Assembly (NCBI RefSeq): GCF_008831285.2
Contig: NW_022204970.1
Location: 1-39,919, forward strand
Length of the DNA stretch: 39,919 nt
DNA from: Nymphaea colorata
Taxonomy: Eukaryota; Streptophyta; Magnoliopsida; Nymphaeales; Nymphaeaceae
Reading direction: 5' to 3'
Shown here: one piece after another, positions 19,291 through 31,319 of the stretch
How the letters are laid out: every line of letters starts with the position of its first letter
Position numbering within the stretch: the first letter of the stretch is position 1
Made by a program: the position numbers and the translations under genes
The notes under the pieces: generated by a model
The model's database searches: none
The model's input: the letters and a program-made list of their open reading frames with translations, nothing else
Told to the model about the DNA's origin: nothing

Positions 19291-19628
19291 TTGGAGCAGT
19301 ACTAAAATTGCTATTCTTGTATTGGATTTTTTAAAACGGCAAATTGTTCTTCTATGTACATAACTAAATATGGTTAGATTACTTCCAACTCTTGTCTTGG
19401 TGGTAGGTGACGTATTGATTATGTTTACCATGTTCCCTCTCTTGTCGTAAATCTAGTTTTCATTGGTCAAATTACATATAAAATTATATACACATTTTCT
19501 CCTGCAGATTGTATTGTACATGATCAGCTGTCAGGGAGGTAGATTAGAATTGGCCTTGGGAAATATCATTTATGCTCCCTTGACTGTTTAGACATGAGCT
19601 TTTTGACAAGGAAACTTGTGGAACATAT

Positions 19629-19751
19629 ATGTCTGTAAAGGATGAATCAATGGTGTGGTAACAAAGATTGAGACATGTTTTTGCATCTACGGAGAAGCGG
19701 ATTTTGGAACTAATTGATGGGTTGAAAAGTCTTATTGATCAAATATTCTGA
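19629..19751 (+). mobile_element. Possible copia-type GAG-pre-integrase remnant
   Basis: Read in one frame: SVKDESMVW, a stop, QRLRHVFASTEKRILELIDG. Copia polyproteins carry a W-H-x-R-L-G-H-V/I-S-E-x2-(I/L)-x2-L motif just before the integrase zinc finger. The order W, RL-x-H-V and the Leu/Ile spacing fit, while the first H is replaced by the stop codon and the G of RLGH by R. No zinc finger or integrase core is visible downstream, where the AT-rich array starts. This is a weak, motif-level call. Confidence 0.3.
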
Positions 19752-19759
19752 AAATCTCT

Positions 19760-21105
19760 AATTACTTCGTAAGAAGCATTCAAAATTTCGCTCTTATCAG
19801 TTTTACGATTTGATGATTTTTTGGCTTTTCTTTTTACAATTGCAAATGGTTTCAAACTGTTCGAAATTTTGAAAACGTTTTAGAAAGTTAGCACTTTCTG
19901 TAAATTTTGGTGAATTGGTGAATTGTAAATTCCTAATTACTTGAAAAGTAGCACTCTGATTTACATAATTTACTATCTTAGAAGTTTTAAAACTTCATAT
20001 TAGACCTAGTTTTTCTTTTAAACCATTTTGTAATTTTGCAAAGTTGCAAACATTGTTTCAACTCATAAAGTTTTGAAGGATTGGAACATTTTGATGTTGT
20101 TTCGACTTTTATAATAAAACACGTTTTTGTAGGCTTTTGTGAAATTCATGTGCTATTTGAAATTTTGCAAAAGTTAATAAAAGTTTTTCTCGTTTAACAA
20201 AATTGCTGCACTTTTTCATATGTTTCTAAAGATTGCGGCTCTTTACGTTTTCTACAAAAAATGTTAGATTTCACGTATTTACTAATTTAAAAAAATTTTA
20301 AACATTTATAAACTGTTTGAAAGTTTTACCAGCTTTGTAATCTTTTACAAACTTTCTGAAATTTTTTAACTTTTCAAATATGTGACAACAAATGCTTTAG
20401 CTGCTAACGAAACACAATTTTGAAATTTGGTTGCACAAACATTCAAAAATTTCATAACTCTTAGAAGTTCTACAACATGATGAAACTTTTGCCTTTTTTT
20501 TTGCAATTGATAATGGTTTCGAACTGTTTGGAAATATTACAAATGTTTTATTCCGGTTTCTAAAACTCTGCCCTTTTTTATAGATTTTGGTGAGGTATAT
20601 GCTTAGTTTGAAATTTCGCTATTCATAAAATCTTTTCTATTTTTACGCAATTCTTGCACTTTTTCAGGCGTTTTGCAAAGACTATTACTCTAAAAAATTA
20701 TAACTCTTCACGTTTCCTACAAAATGTCAAAATTTTCATACATTAATTAATTCTGAAGTTTATAAATGCTTATAAACCTTTCAAAAGTCATTGTTTTGAA
20801 ACTTTTAAAATTTTTGAATGATTAAAAAGTTTAAAATCTAGCACTTTTCTTTTTGGTTTTTTTTGGGTAAAAGTGGTACATAAAATTTTGTGATACTTAA
20901 TGACATTTTTTTCTAATTTTACAAAATTGCTGCACTTTTTCACATCTTTTGAAAAAACTATATTGTTTTCTAAAGATAATGACTCTTTACCTTTTCTACA
21001 AAAATGTTAAATATTTCTCGTACTCACTAATTTGAAATTTTTAGACACTTATAAATTGTTTTGAAAGTTTTACTAGCTTTGTGATCTTTTTCATTCTTCC
21101 CAAAT
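19760..21105. repeat. AT-rich array (same family as 10721-12865)
   Basis: Contains CTCGTTTAACAAAATTGCTG at about 20190, TTTTACGCAATTCTTGCAC at about 20640 and TCTAATTTTACAAAATTGCT at about 20911, each followed by the CACTTTTTCA...TTT and CTCTTTACGTTTTCTAC phrases of the family. The stretch 20903-21095 aligns with 12656-12845. It runs directly into the satellite at 21106, where both families share AAATATGTGA. No coding content is present. Confidence 0.65.
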
Positions 21106-24100
21106 ATGTGATGTGAATGATATGTGATCGTCTCATTTTGAGCGCAAAACATACGATGAACCCCGTACAACAAAAAGGAAAGCAGTCTTGTGAGACCATG
21201 AACCCCGTACAACAAAAAGGAAAGCAGTCTTGTGAGACCTGGGAATTGCTCTAGGATCTTGATGAAGCAACATGCGCACCATCAAGCTAAAAATGTCAAT
21301 TAGATGCAATTGAAATAAATGGCTGACTGGTTGACACGATCAATGCGCGGCCAACTAGATGCATTGGTATAATGGTCAGTTTTAGGAGGTTACTCGTTAG
21401 ACAAAAAGAAACTCAATGAAAAGCTTGCAATACTAGACAAGTGCGCTCAAGGGATGTGTTGTGAATGTGTTGTGAATGATATGTGATCATCTCATTTTGA
21501 GCGCAAATCATATGATGAACCCCGTACAACAAAAGGGGAAGCAGTCGTATGAGACCTGGGAACTGCTCTAGATCTTGATGAAGCAACATGTGCACGATCA
21601 GGTTAAAAGTGTGAGTTAGATGCAATTGAAATAAATGGCTGACTGGTTGACATTTCCAATGCATTGCCAACTAGATGCATTGGTATAACGGTCAGTTTTA
21701 GGAGGTTACTCGTTAGACAAAAAGAAAGTTAATGAAAAGCATGCAATACTAGACTAGTACGCTCAAGGGATGTGATGTAAATGATATGTGATCGTTTCTT
21801 TTTGAGCGAAAAAGATACGATGAACCCCGTACAACAAAAGGGAAAGCAGTTCTGTGAGACCTAGGAATTCCTCTAGGATCTTGATGAAGCAACATGCGCA
21901 CCATTAAGTTAAAAATGTCAGTTAGATGCAATAGAAATAAATTGCTGACTGGTTGGCACGATCAATGCACGGCCAACTAGATGCATTGGTATAACGGTCA
22001 GTTTTACGAGGTTACTCGTTAGACATAAGGAAAGTCAATGAAAAGCATGCAATACTAGACAAGTGCGCTAAAGCGATGTGATGTGATCGTCTTATTTTGA
22101 GCGCAAAAGATACGATTAACCCCCTTACAACAAAAGGGAAAGCAGTCCTGTGGAAACTGCTCTAGGATCTTGATGAAGCAACATGCGCACCATCAAGTTA
22201 AAAATGTTGGTTAGATGCAATTGAAATAAATGGCTTACTGGTTGACACGACTAATGCATGGCCAACTAGATGCATTGGTATAATGGTCAGTTTTAGGAGC
22301 TTATGCGTATTGCACAAGGAAAGTCAATCAAAAGCATGGAATACTTGACAAGTGCACTCAAGGGATCTTATGTAAATGATACGCGATCGTGTCATTTTGA
22401 GCGAAAAAGATACGATCAACCCTCTTACAACAAAAGGGAAAGCAGTCCTGTGTGACATGAGGACTGCTCTAGGATCTTGATGAAGCAACATGCGCCCCAT
22501 CAAGTTAAAAATGTCAGTTAGATGCAACTGAAATAAATCGCTGACTGGTTGACACGACCAATGCATGACCAATTAGATGCTTTGGTATGATGGTCAGTTT
22601 TAGGAGGTTACACGTTAGACAGAAGGAAGTCAATGAAAAGCATGCAATCGCTCAAGGGTTGTGATGTGAATGATATGTGATCATTTCATTTTGAGCGCAA
22701 AAGATATGATGAACCTCATACAACAAAAGGGAAGAGAGCTGAGAACTGGTCTAGGATCTCGATGAAGCAACATGCGCACCATCAAGTTAAAAATGTCAAT
22801 TAGGTGCAATTGAAATAAAAGGCTGACTGGTTGACACGACCAATGCACGACCAATTAGATGCATTGGTAATATGGTCAGTTTTACGAGGTTACTCATTGG
22901 ACATAAGGAAAGTCAATGAAAAGCATGCAATACTAGACAAGTGCGTTAAAGGGATGTGATGTGAATGATATGTGATCGTTTCATTTTGAGCGCAAAAGAT
23001 ACGATGAACCCCCTTACAACAAAAGGGAAAGCAGTCGTGTGAGACGTGGAAACTGCTTTAGGATCTTGATGAAGTAACATGCGCACCATCAAGTTAAAAA
23101 TGTTGGTTAGATGCAATTGAAATAAATGGCTGACTCGTTGACACGACTAATGCATGGCCAACTAGATGCATTGGTATAATGGTCAGTTTTAAGAGGTTAC
23201 TTGTTAGACAAAAGGAAAGTCAATGAAAAGCATGCAATACTTGACAAGGGCACTCAAGGGATGTTATGTAAATGATATGTGATCCTGTCATTTTGAGCGA
23301 AAAAAGATACGATGAACCCCCTTACAACAAAAGGGAAAGCAGTTCTGTGAGACATGAGGACTGCTCTAGGATCTTGATGAAGCAACATGTGCACCATCAA
23401 GTTAAAATTGTCAGTTAGATGCTATTGAAATAAATGGCTGACTGGTTGAGATGACCAATGCATGGCCAACTAGATGCATTGGTATAATGGTCCGTTTTAG
23501 TAGGTTACTTGTTAGACAAAAGGAAAGTCAATGAAAAGCATGCAATACTTGACAAGGACCCTCAAGGGATGTTATGTAAATGATATGTGGTCGTGTCATT
23601 TTGAGCGAAAAAAGATACGATGAACCCCCTTACAACAAAAGGGAAAGCAGTCCTGTGATACATGAGGACTGATATGGGATCTTGATGAAGCAACATGCGT
23701 ACCATCATGTTAAAAATGTGAGTTAGATGCAACTGAAATAAATGGCTGACTGGTTAAGACGACCAATGCATGACCAACTAGATGCATTGATATAATGGTC
23801 AGTTTTACGAGGTTACTCGTAGCATGCGATAGTAGACAAGTGCACTAAAGGGATGTGATGTGAATGATATGTGATCGTCTCATTTTGAGCGCAAAAGATA
23901 CGATGAACCCCCTTACAACAAAAGGTAAAGCAGTCCTATGAGACGTGGAAACTGCTCTAGGATCTTGATGAAGCAACATGCGCACCATCAAGTTAAAAAT
24001 GTTGGTTAAATGCAATTGAAATAAATGGCTGACTGGTTAAAAATGTTGGTTAAATGCAATTGAAATAAATGGCTGACTGGTTGACACGACTAATGCATGC

Positions 24101-26089
24101 CAACTAGATGCATTGGTATAATGGTCAGTTTCAGGAGCTTATGCGTATGACACAAGGAAAGTCAACGAAAAGCATGCAATACCTGACAAGTGCGCTCAAG
24201 AGATGTTATGTAAATGATATGTGATCGTGTCATTTTGAGCGAAAAAGATACGATGAAACCCCCTTACAACAAAAGGGAAAGCAGTCCTGTGAGACATGAG
24301 GACTGCTCTAGGATCTTGATGAAGCAACATGCGCACCATCAAGTTAAAAATGTCAGTTAGATGCAATTAAAATAAAAAAATAAATGGTTGACTGGTTGAC
24401 ACGACCAATGCATGACCAACTAGATGCATTGGTATAATGGTCAGTTTTAGGAGGTTACTCGTTAGACAAAAGGAAGTCAATGAAAAGCATGCAATACTAT
24501 ACAAGTGCGCTCAAGGGATGTGATGTGAATGATATGTGATCGTTTCATTTTGAGCGCAAAAGATACAATGAACCCCATACAACAAAAGGGAAAGCAGTCC
24601 TGTGAGACCTGGTAACTGCTCTAGGATCTTGATGAAGCAACATGGGCACCATCAAGTTAAAAATGTCAATTAGATGCAATTGAAATAAATGGCTGACTGG
24701 TTGAAACGACCAATGCACGGCCAACTAGATTGATTGGTATAATGGTCAATTTTACGAGGTTACTCGTTAGACATAAGGAAACTCAATGAAAAGCATGCAA
24801 TACTAGACAAGTGCATTAAAGGGATGTGATGTGAATGAACCCCCTTACAACAAAGGGAAAGCAGTCCTGTGAGACGTGGTAACTGCTCTAGGATCTTGAT
24901 GAAGCAACATGGGCACCATCAAGTTAAAAATGTCAATTAGATGCAATTGAAATAAATGGCTGACTGGTTGAAACGACCAATACACGGCCAACTAGATTGA
25001 TTGGTATAATGGTCAATTTTACGAGGTTATTCGTTAGACATAAGGAAACTCAATGAAAAGCATGCAATACTAGACAAGTGCATTAAAGGGATGTGATGTG
25101 AATGATATGTGATCGTCTCATTTTGAGCGCAAAAGATACGATGAACCCCCTTACAACAAAAGGGAGAGCAGTCCTGTGAAACGTGTAAACTGTTCTAGGA
25201 TCTTGATGAAGCAACATGGGCACCAAGTTAAAAATGTTGGTTAGATGCAATTGAAATAAATGGCTGACTGGTTGACACGACTAATGCATGACCAACTAGA
25301 TGCATTGGTATAATGGTCAGTTTCAGGAGCTTATGCGTATGGCATGAAAAACATGCAATACATGACAAGTGCGCTCAAGGGATATTATGTAAATGATCTG
25401 TGATCGTGTCATTTTGAGCGAAAAAAGATACGATGAACCCCCTTACAACAAAAGGGAAAGCAGTTCTGTGAGACATGAGGACTGCTCTAGGATCTTGATG
25501 AAGCAACATGCACACCATCAAGTTAAAAATGTCAGTTAGATGCAACTGAAATAAATGGTTGACTGGTTGACACGACCAATGCATGACCAACTAGATGCAT
25601 TGGTATAATGGTCAGTTTTACGAGGTTTACTCGTTAGACATAAGGAAAGTCAATGAAAAGCATGGAATACTAGACTATTGCGCTCAAGGGATGTGATTTA
25701 AATGATATGTGATCGTTTCATTTGAGCGCAAAAGATACGATGAACCTCGTACAACAAAAGTGAAAGCAGTCCTGTGAGACCTAGGAATTCCTCTAGGATA
25801 TTGATGAAGCAACATGCGCACCATCAAGTTGAAAATGTCAGTTAGATGCAATTGAAATAAATGGCTGACTGGTTGACACGACCAATGCATGGCCAACTAG
25901 ATGCATTGGTATGATGGTCAGTTTTAGGTAGTTACTCGTTTGACGAGAGGAAAATCTATGAAAAGCATGCAATACTAGACAAGTGCGCTCAAGGGATGTG
26001 ATGTGAATTATATGTGATCGTCTCATTTTGAGCGCATAAGATACGATGAACCCCATACAACAAAAGAGAAAGTAGTCTTGTGAGACGTG
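21106..26089. repeat. Satellite array: 17 units of about 306 bp with higher-order structure
   Basis: Unit starts (GGGATGTGATGTGAATGATA or variant) are at about 21106, 21451, 21767, 22073, 22362, 22656, 22951, 23258, 23566, 23850, 24200, 24515, 24821, 25088, 25379, 25688 and 25993; the last unit is cut at 26089. Typical spacing is 285-315 bp; 347 and 350 are explained by 42- and 44-bp internal duplications, and 267 by a 39-bp deletion. Three types can be told apart. Type A has GAACCCCGTAC and GAGACCTGGGAAC. Type B has GTTATGTAAATGATATG and GACATGAGGACTGC. Type C has GAACCCCCTTAC, GACGTGGAAACTGC and TTGGTTAGATG. All contain CTAGGATCTTGATGAAGCAA, AAATGGCTGACTGGTTGA and TGGTATAATGGTCAGTTTT. Minus-strand open frames repeated along the array are by-products of the repeat. 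Confidence 0.95.
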
Positions 26090-26092
26090 TGG

Positions 26093-26800
26093 GCGACTTT
26101 AGGACGAGAAATAAAGATCGTACACGGATGTAACGTGGAAAACCCTCAACGAGAGGGAAAAACCACGGGTGAGGAGGTCTGGTGCCCACTAGCTGCCAGA
26201 CTCTCTCTCTCTCTTAGAACTTCATTAACACCAGAAATTAGGGTTACACGTCTTTAAGGCCCAACAAGGGCTACAAGCTGAATCGGGTCTAGATCCAGAC
26301 CCGGTCCCAAGACCCATCTTTACATGCTTCAACAAGACGTTTACTGCAACAACTAACAGAAATCCTCTAGACCTGACGTATATTTCATGAAGAAAATTTC
26401 AGATATAAAATGAATGAACTAACATCGTCAACAACATGTGAGGGCTGCTCTAGAGGACTTGTTCACCCAATTTGGACTTGTTTGAAAGACTTCAGATCTT
26501 CCGTGACTTAGAAATCTTCTTGTAGCTCACCAATTGCGATCCATGATCATTGACAACAACAACTCGGAATAGACGAGTATGCTCCATGCTCCATAACCTT
26601 CAGCAGCAATCAGATCCCTGATCATCCACCAATGGCTACTTCCTTGCAGAAATCAGATGTATACCTAGAAAAAAAAATAGAAAGTAAAGAAGGAAGAGGG
26701 AGGAAGAAGTGAGGAAGAAGAAAAAGAAGTAGAAGACCTGGTGGTGTCAGGCCAAGGTGGGTTTGTCAGCTCTGAAAGGGAATTGATCTTCTTCGCCCTA
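26093..26800. mobile_element. Probable retrotransposon terminal sequence (LTR-like), right of the satellite
   Basis: The satellite stops abruptly at 26089. The next 100 bases (GTAACGTGGAAAACCCTC, AACGAGAGGG, AAAAACCACGGGTGAGGAG) resemble the sequence with paired CGTGG/CCACG blocks often seen at ends of plant copia-type LTR elements; this is a memory-based impression. A CT run (26205-26216) follows, then ACTAGATCCAGACCCGG-like text and an A/G-rich tract at 26668-26735. I could not define TG...CA ends, a primer-binding site or a target-site duplication, and no polyprotein follows. Confidence 0.3.
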
Positions 26801-29800
26801 ATTCCATATTAATGAGGATTAGGGGCAGCTAAACAAAATTACAATAAAGGTCCACAAAAGAAATAAAATAACAAGGATAACTCCTGTTTACACTCATTTG
26901 CTGATAATGAATTATGGCAAAGACTTCAACAGAGTGAATGTATGCTGGGTTCATCAATGCATTCAAATGTGGCAAATGATAATCCACTAGAATGCATAGT
27001 AGTTGTTTAACTAGTCATATGTTGTCGTTGGAACTGTGTAATGTTTAGGTTTTTTACTAGAGAATGGAGGTTCTTATCATCATTCATCAATAAAGCCAAA
27101 CTAGGAAGGGGAAATAGCCTTATGATTTCACTAGAAAAAGCTTAGTAGGAGTAGGGTTATCTGCTGCAAGTAGTGGCAATCTACTGCTTACATCCAGAAT
27201 AAAATATTTGTTTGGGAATAGGAACCTGTTAACTATAGATTAAGCTATTTTTACCTTTACTAGTAGCCTGTGGGTGCAAGTCTTCAGTTGAGTTCATGTG
27301 GAAAAATCTCAAATATCCTGTCTCCATGGTCACTGATGGTACATTTTTGCAGGTCTCACTGACAGGTACATATGCAATAGATAGTGGTGTGATCTTATGC
27401 TTTCTCTACTTTGAATAATTTTGCAAATGTTTGAGCTTTTTGGTCACTCATTTCATATTTTATGTTGTTGCAGAAAAACATGTTCATATTTAATCATTAT
27501 TTCATTTATCAGGTGCCCTTACCATATAATCAACACAATGTCAAGATTAGTTAAAGTGCATAAAGGAACAGAAAAATTACCATATAATCAACAGGATGTG
27601 AAAATTACTTAAAGTGCATAAAAGAACACAAAAAGCAATGCTTGGATGTTGACTGAAGTAAAAATGCTCATATTTAATATGCTAAGATAAAGATTTCGTT
27701 GCCATATGTAAATTAAATTGTGTTGTAAATTATAGCTGAAATATGTGACCCATTTTTTTTCCTGGATTGGTATTTTATTTCCAATTTCAAGGATCTAAAT
27801 TGATGCTGCGATAAAGCTTGCACTTCCTATAGCTTTTTTTTTTTCGGTCCTTTCTGTTGACCCTTTTTCCTTTAAAATAAATACTTGGTGTTTACCTTGA
27901 CCTTTTTATTTCTTGGTTTTATCTATAGTTCTTGACAGACATAATAAGGACGTCATGTGTTCGTTCATGATTTGTTTGTTTGAATCCTACATGATTTTCC
28001 ACATGTTTGAACCCATATGTAATGGTGGATTCAATGGATTGTGTTCAACTTATATGGCAATTATGAAATATACTAGCACTTTGAGTATGTCAGGGAGGTG
28101 CAACAGGTATGCTTTTGTAGGCTGTGCTTATTGTTGCTGTTGTTGTATACTGGATCGATTCATTGTCACTTCAAACTCCCATGTTGCTCTATATTTCTAT
28201 TTCAAGCTAGCTTTCTGGATATGGGGCTAAAACTAGTTCGATTGTTTTGACTCAAATCACTGTATATGTGTGAATCTGAGACTTTCCCATTTTGCTATCG
28301 TTAAGCTTCCACAGGAAATCAAAGCTTGAGAGATTTTGGCAAATAGTGGCAATGTTTAAAGCCACATTTGATGTGCTCTCTCTCCCCATCTACCACAGGT
28401 GATCAGGTATGCAGTAGTGTGTAAATGTATTTAACTGAATGTAAACTATTCTTTCGGATGTCATGTTTCTAATATTTCATTAATATGAAAAAGTTCCAGG
28501 TAGTTCTTTCTTCTCCCCATAGGGATAGGCTGCAACCAAATGATTAGTCATTAGTGGCCTGAGAGATCAGTGGCCTTCAATTCGTGTTATGTTTGAACCT
28601 GCTTCCTAGCCCTTTGTCTCATTAGGGATATTGGAAATCAAGGACTGAAATAATATATCTGACCTAATAAATCTTCTAAGAAACTTGATGAACATGTAAT
28701 TATTTTATGTCGTTTTTCTCAATGCAATAAATAAAATAATCGTTTAAAATTGTAAAAAGCCTTTTTTAATGTTAACATAAAAAAACACAACAAATGTGTT
28801 TGTTTGCGTTTTTTTTTTTCATTTTATTCATTTGTTCAGGTTTTTCTTAATGACAAACTGTTTTTTGTCATTTTCTAATTTTTATTTGTTGCAAATATAC
28901 TTATTTTTTGATGTTTGTATTATTAGTCTAACACTTATTTTATTTTCCCTTATTTTTATTTTTTTTTAAATTTTTAAAACTCACCAGATTTTCCGTATTT
29001 TTCCTTTTTTTCAAGCTCGCCGTATTAGACCCAAGATAAACCTTGTTGTTTAAAACACCCAAAAAGTTTTTTGTGACTATGGTTCACGTCATACAACCTC
29101 TAACTGTATATGCATGGTTTAAGTTGTACCATCATCAATTTCTTTTGTCTGACCCCACATGGGTATGGCTGCTTGATGTATTGGATTCATAAATTTGTTT
29201 GGCTAGTCTACTCTTCCTTTCAATGTGTAAGATGAGGTTTGCAAATAGTGACATGAGAGTAGGTAATGCATCGTTACATTGGCTCTAATGGCAAATTGAT
29301 GGGTCAACTTCAGTAAAAAACTGCAACTATGGATGTCAGTCTCAGTATCTTCAACTTATCAATATGTACATATGCAAAGGTGGTACTGCTTGTCTCTTGC
29401 CAATGACAACAGGCCTGCTGTATTCTTGAGTCTGTTCCGGTTTACCTGAATTGCTTTTAAAATATCTCGTCTATATCTGCTCTCTTGTACCTTGCAGGCA
29501 GACCTTTTGGAGTGTTGGTGTCATTCGGTTTCAACTTATAACATAAAGGCCTCCTTTTCTAGGAGCAACCAGGAATAGGTATGAGTGTTAATTCCATTTA
29601 ATAGAGGAAGACATTGAAAACACCATGCAGCACAGCCCGTAGGGGTGATTCAATTTAAGTTGATCGGATTAAAATCCAATTAATAAAAAAAAACTTTCTT
29701 GTTATTCGTTTTTTAAGAAAAATGTCCTTTCTACTGTCATTTAATTGTTTGTTGTTCATTTCGGTCTAACAACTGTTGGATCTGACAATCTTAAAGAAAT

Positions 29801-30845
29801 TATGCACTCACCGCAAAGCCAAATTTTTGGACACTCATCAAGGCTCCGACTGTAATACCATTTAAAGTAAAAAAATGGATCATTTGAAAATAAAATACCA
29901 ATTAGAGGTTAGGGTTAAACACATGAGTAGACCATCATAAGCTGAGGTGAAAACTCACAGTTATTGTGCTGCTCTATTTTTCTTTTTTTGTTTTATGAAT
30001 TGCAAAGAAGAATAATAAATACTCCTTTTGTCACCACATTTACGAACCTCTTGTTTCACGCTGAGATTAATATGAACAAATTGATCCAGCGGCTTCTTGT
30101 CCTCGCTACAAGAACTTCACTATTCACTGACATGGAAAAAAGTGTCACAAAGAGCTTTACTAACGCAGCTTGTTGCAAGAAGAAAGATGAGTAGATTGCT
30201 AGCATAGAAAAAAACTGCACGTGTCAGGGAATAGGCGTAGAAAATTTCTACTTGATGCAGTTGCGACATAATATAATTTGATCTTACAATTTTCCCCAGC
30301 TTCTATGAACTTGAGTGTTGCTTGTATTGATTTGAGCCAAAAATTGTTCGTGGTAATCCTGGTATTGCAATGATTGATAACAAGTCTTTTTTAAGTTTAT
30401 CCGAAAACATGGACGTAGAACTATGTTCCTCTTTGTTCCTGTTAGGTCTTAATTGGGCTACCTTTATGAGAATTATGATATATTCAAGTGGATGGTTGGA
30501 ACACTCTGTTGGTGTTCTTGTTGCCAAACTTCCCTAGAGGGATCCTTGCATGGGCAAAGGAAAAATGCAACTGGGGAAGCTCCTACTCGGTCTCACGGAT
30601 GTTAGAAGCTGTCCCAAAGGCCCTTAACTTAATTAGCAACATGGAAAACAGCAGTTTTCCAGAAATTATCAGTCATAGTGGTCTCTTCTAGTCATTGATA
30701 CGAAGAGTTAAGTCGGTCAACGGCTGAATTAAATACTGCGGGATATTCAAAGAGTAAGCTTGTAACCGCATACTGAAATGACTCTGTCTCTTCAAGATTC
30801 TCGTTCTTCATGATGTTCAAGAAATATACCTTAATTACACAATAA
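26801..30845. other. Gene-poor region
   Basis: AT-rich sequence with many T runs. Open frames of 60-105 codons occur (for example 27913-28230 and 29964-30194), but none is recognisable as a protein. At 29507-29550 the segment after CTTGCAG reads GRPFGVLVSFG, too short a match to call. 27521-27625 holds a two-copy tandem repeat. No tRNA or other RNA gene was seen. Confidence 0.5.
27519..27625. repeat. Two-copy tandem repeat (about 58 bp)
   Basis: ACCATATAATCAACA...ATTAGTTAAAGTGCATAAA is followed by ACCATATAATCAACA...ATTACTTAAAGTGCATAAA, with a few substitutions between copies. Confidence 0.85.
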
Positions 30846-31211
30846 CTTTTCTGGCTCATCTTCTCGGTGGTGTTCCTGCGATCCAGTTCCTACTTTATCC
30901 CGGTTTATCTGGATAACCGGTTGCAGGAGAAGTTTACTTTATATATGTCTGGTTGGGTTCCCTTTAATAACTCATTAGGAAAGAAAAATTGCATTTTGTC
31001 GTTAAAAGAGGGCAAAGTCAAACTTTTCTGGCACATCTTCTCGGTAGTGTTCCTGCGATCTAGTTTCCACTTCATCCCCATTATCTGGATAACCGGTCGC
31101 AGGAGAAGATTTGCTTTATATTTGTCTGGTTGGGTTGCCTTTTATAACTCAGTAGGAAAGAAAAATTGCATTTCTTTTTCATTGTTGCCGTCAAAAGAGG
31201 GCAAAGTCAAT
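30846..31211. repeat. Two-copy tandem repeat (period 177 bp) with an internal inverted repeat
   Basis: CTTTTCTGGC(T/A)CATCTTCTC starts at 30846 and at 31023. Both copies end in AGAGGGCAAAGTCAA, the second being about 12 bases longer. Each copy contains an inverted repeat: TCCTGC...GCAGGA plus ATCCAG...CTGGAT in copy 1, and the 8-bp arms TCCTGCGA...TCGCAGGA in copy 2. One plus-strand frame (30867-31250) stays open through both copies and gives two related ~58-residue segments (each with LYxSGWVxFxNS and GKKNCI). The protein is not recognised and the frame may be open by chance. Confidence 0.9.
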
Positions 31212-31319
31212 GTTTCTAAGTTTAAGGAGAAAATGATTAAACCCAAATGAGCGGAGCAAGAATTTTTTTTTCGGGGCGGCCAAACTCCCCATTTCTCCAA
31301 TGAACTTGTCCGAATATGG

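Noticed and set aside
21660-21720. Possible tRNA-derived promoter (TGCATTGGTATAATGGTCAG) in the satellite unit
   Set aside because: Resembles the 5' part of a tRNA only loosely. No B box at the right distance and no cloverleaf could be drawn, so a tRNA or SINE origin is not supported.
21413-26056. Repeated minus-strand frames such as MVMHWSCQPVSHLFQLHLTD
   Set aside because: They recur once per satellite unit with changing frame and length; no start context or homology, so they are by-products of the tandem repeat.
21106-26089. CRISPR-like array
   Set aside because: The repeats are ~306-bp tandem monomers without short direct repeats and unique spacers, and the context is a plant nuclear genome.
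29507-29550. Segment reading GRPFGVLVSFG after CTTGCAG, resembling a proteasome alpha subunit (RPFGV)
   Set aside because: Only five residues agree and the following sequence departs at once; chance match likely.
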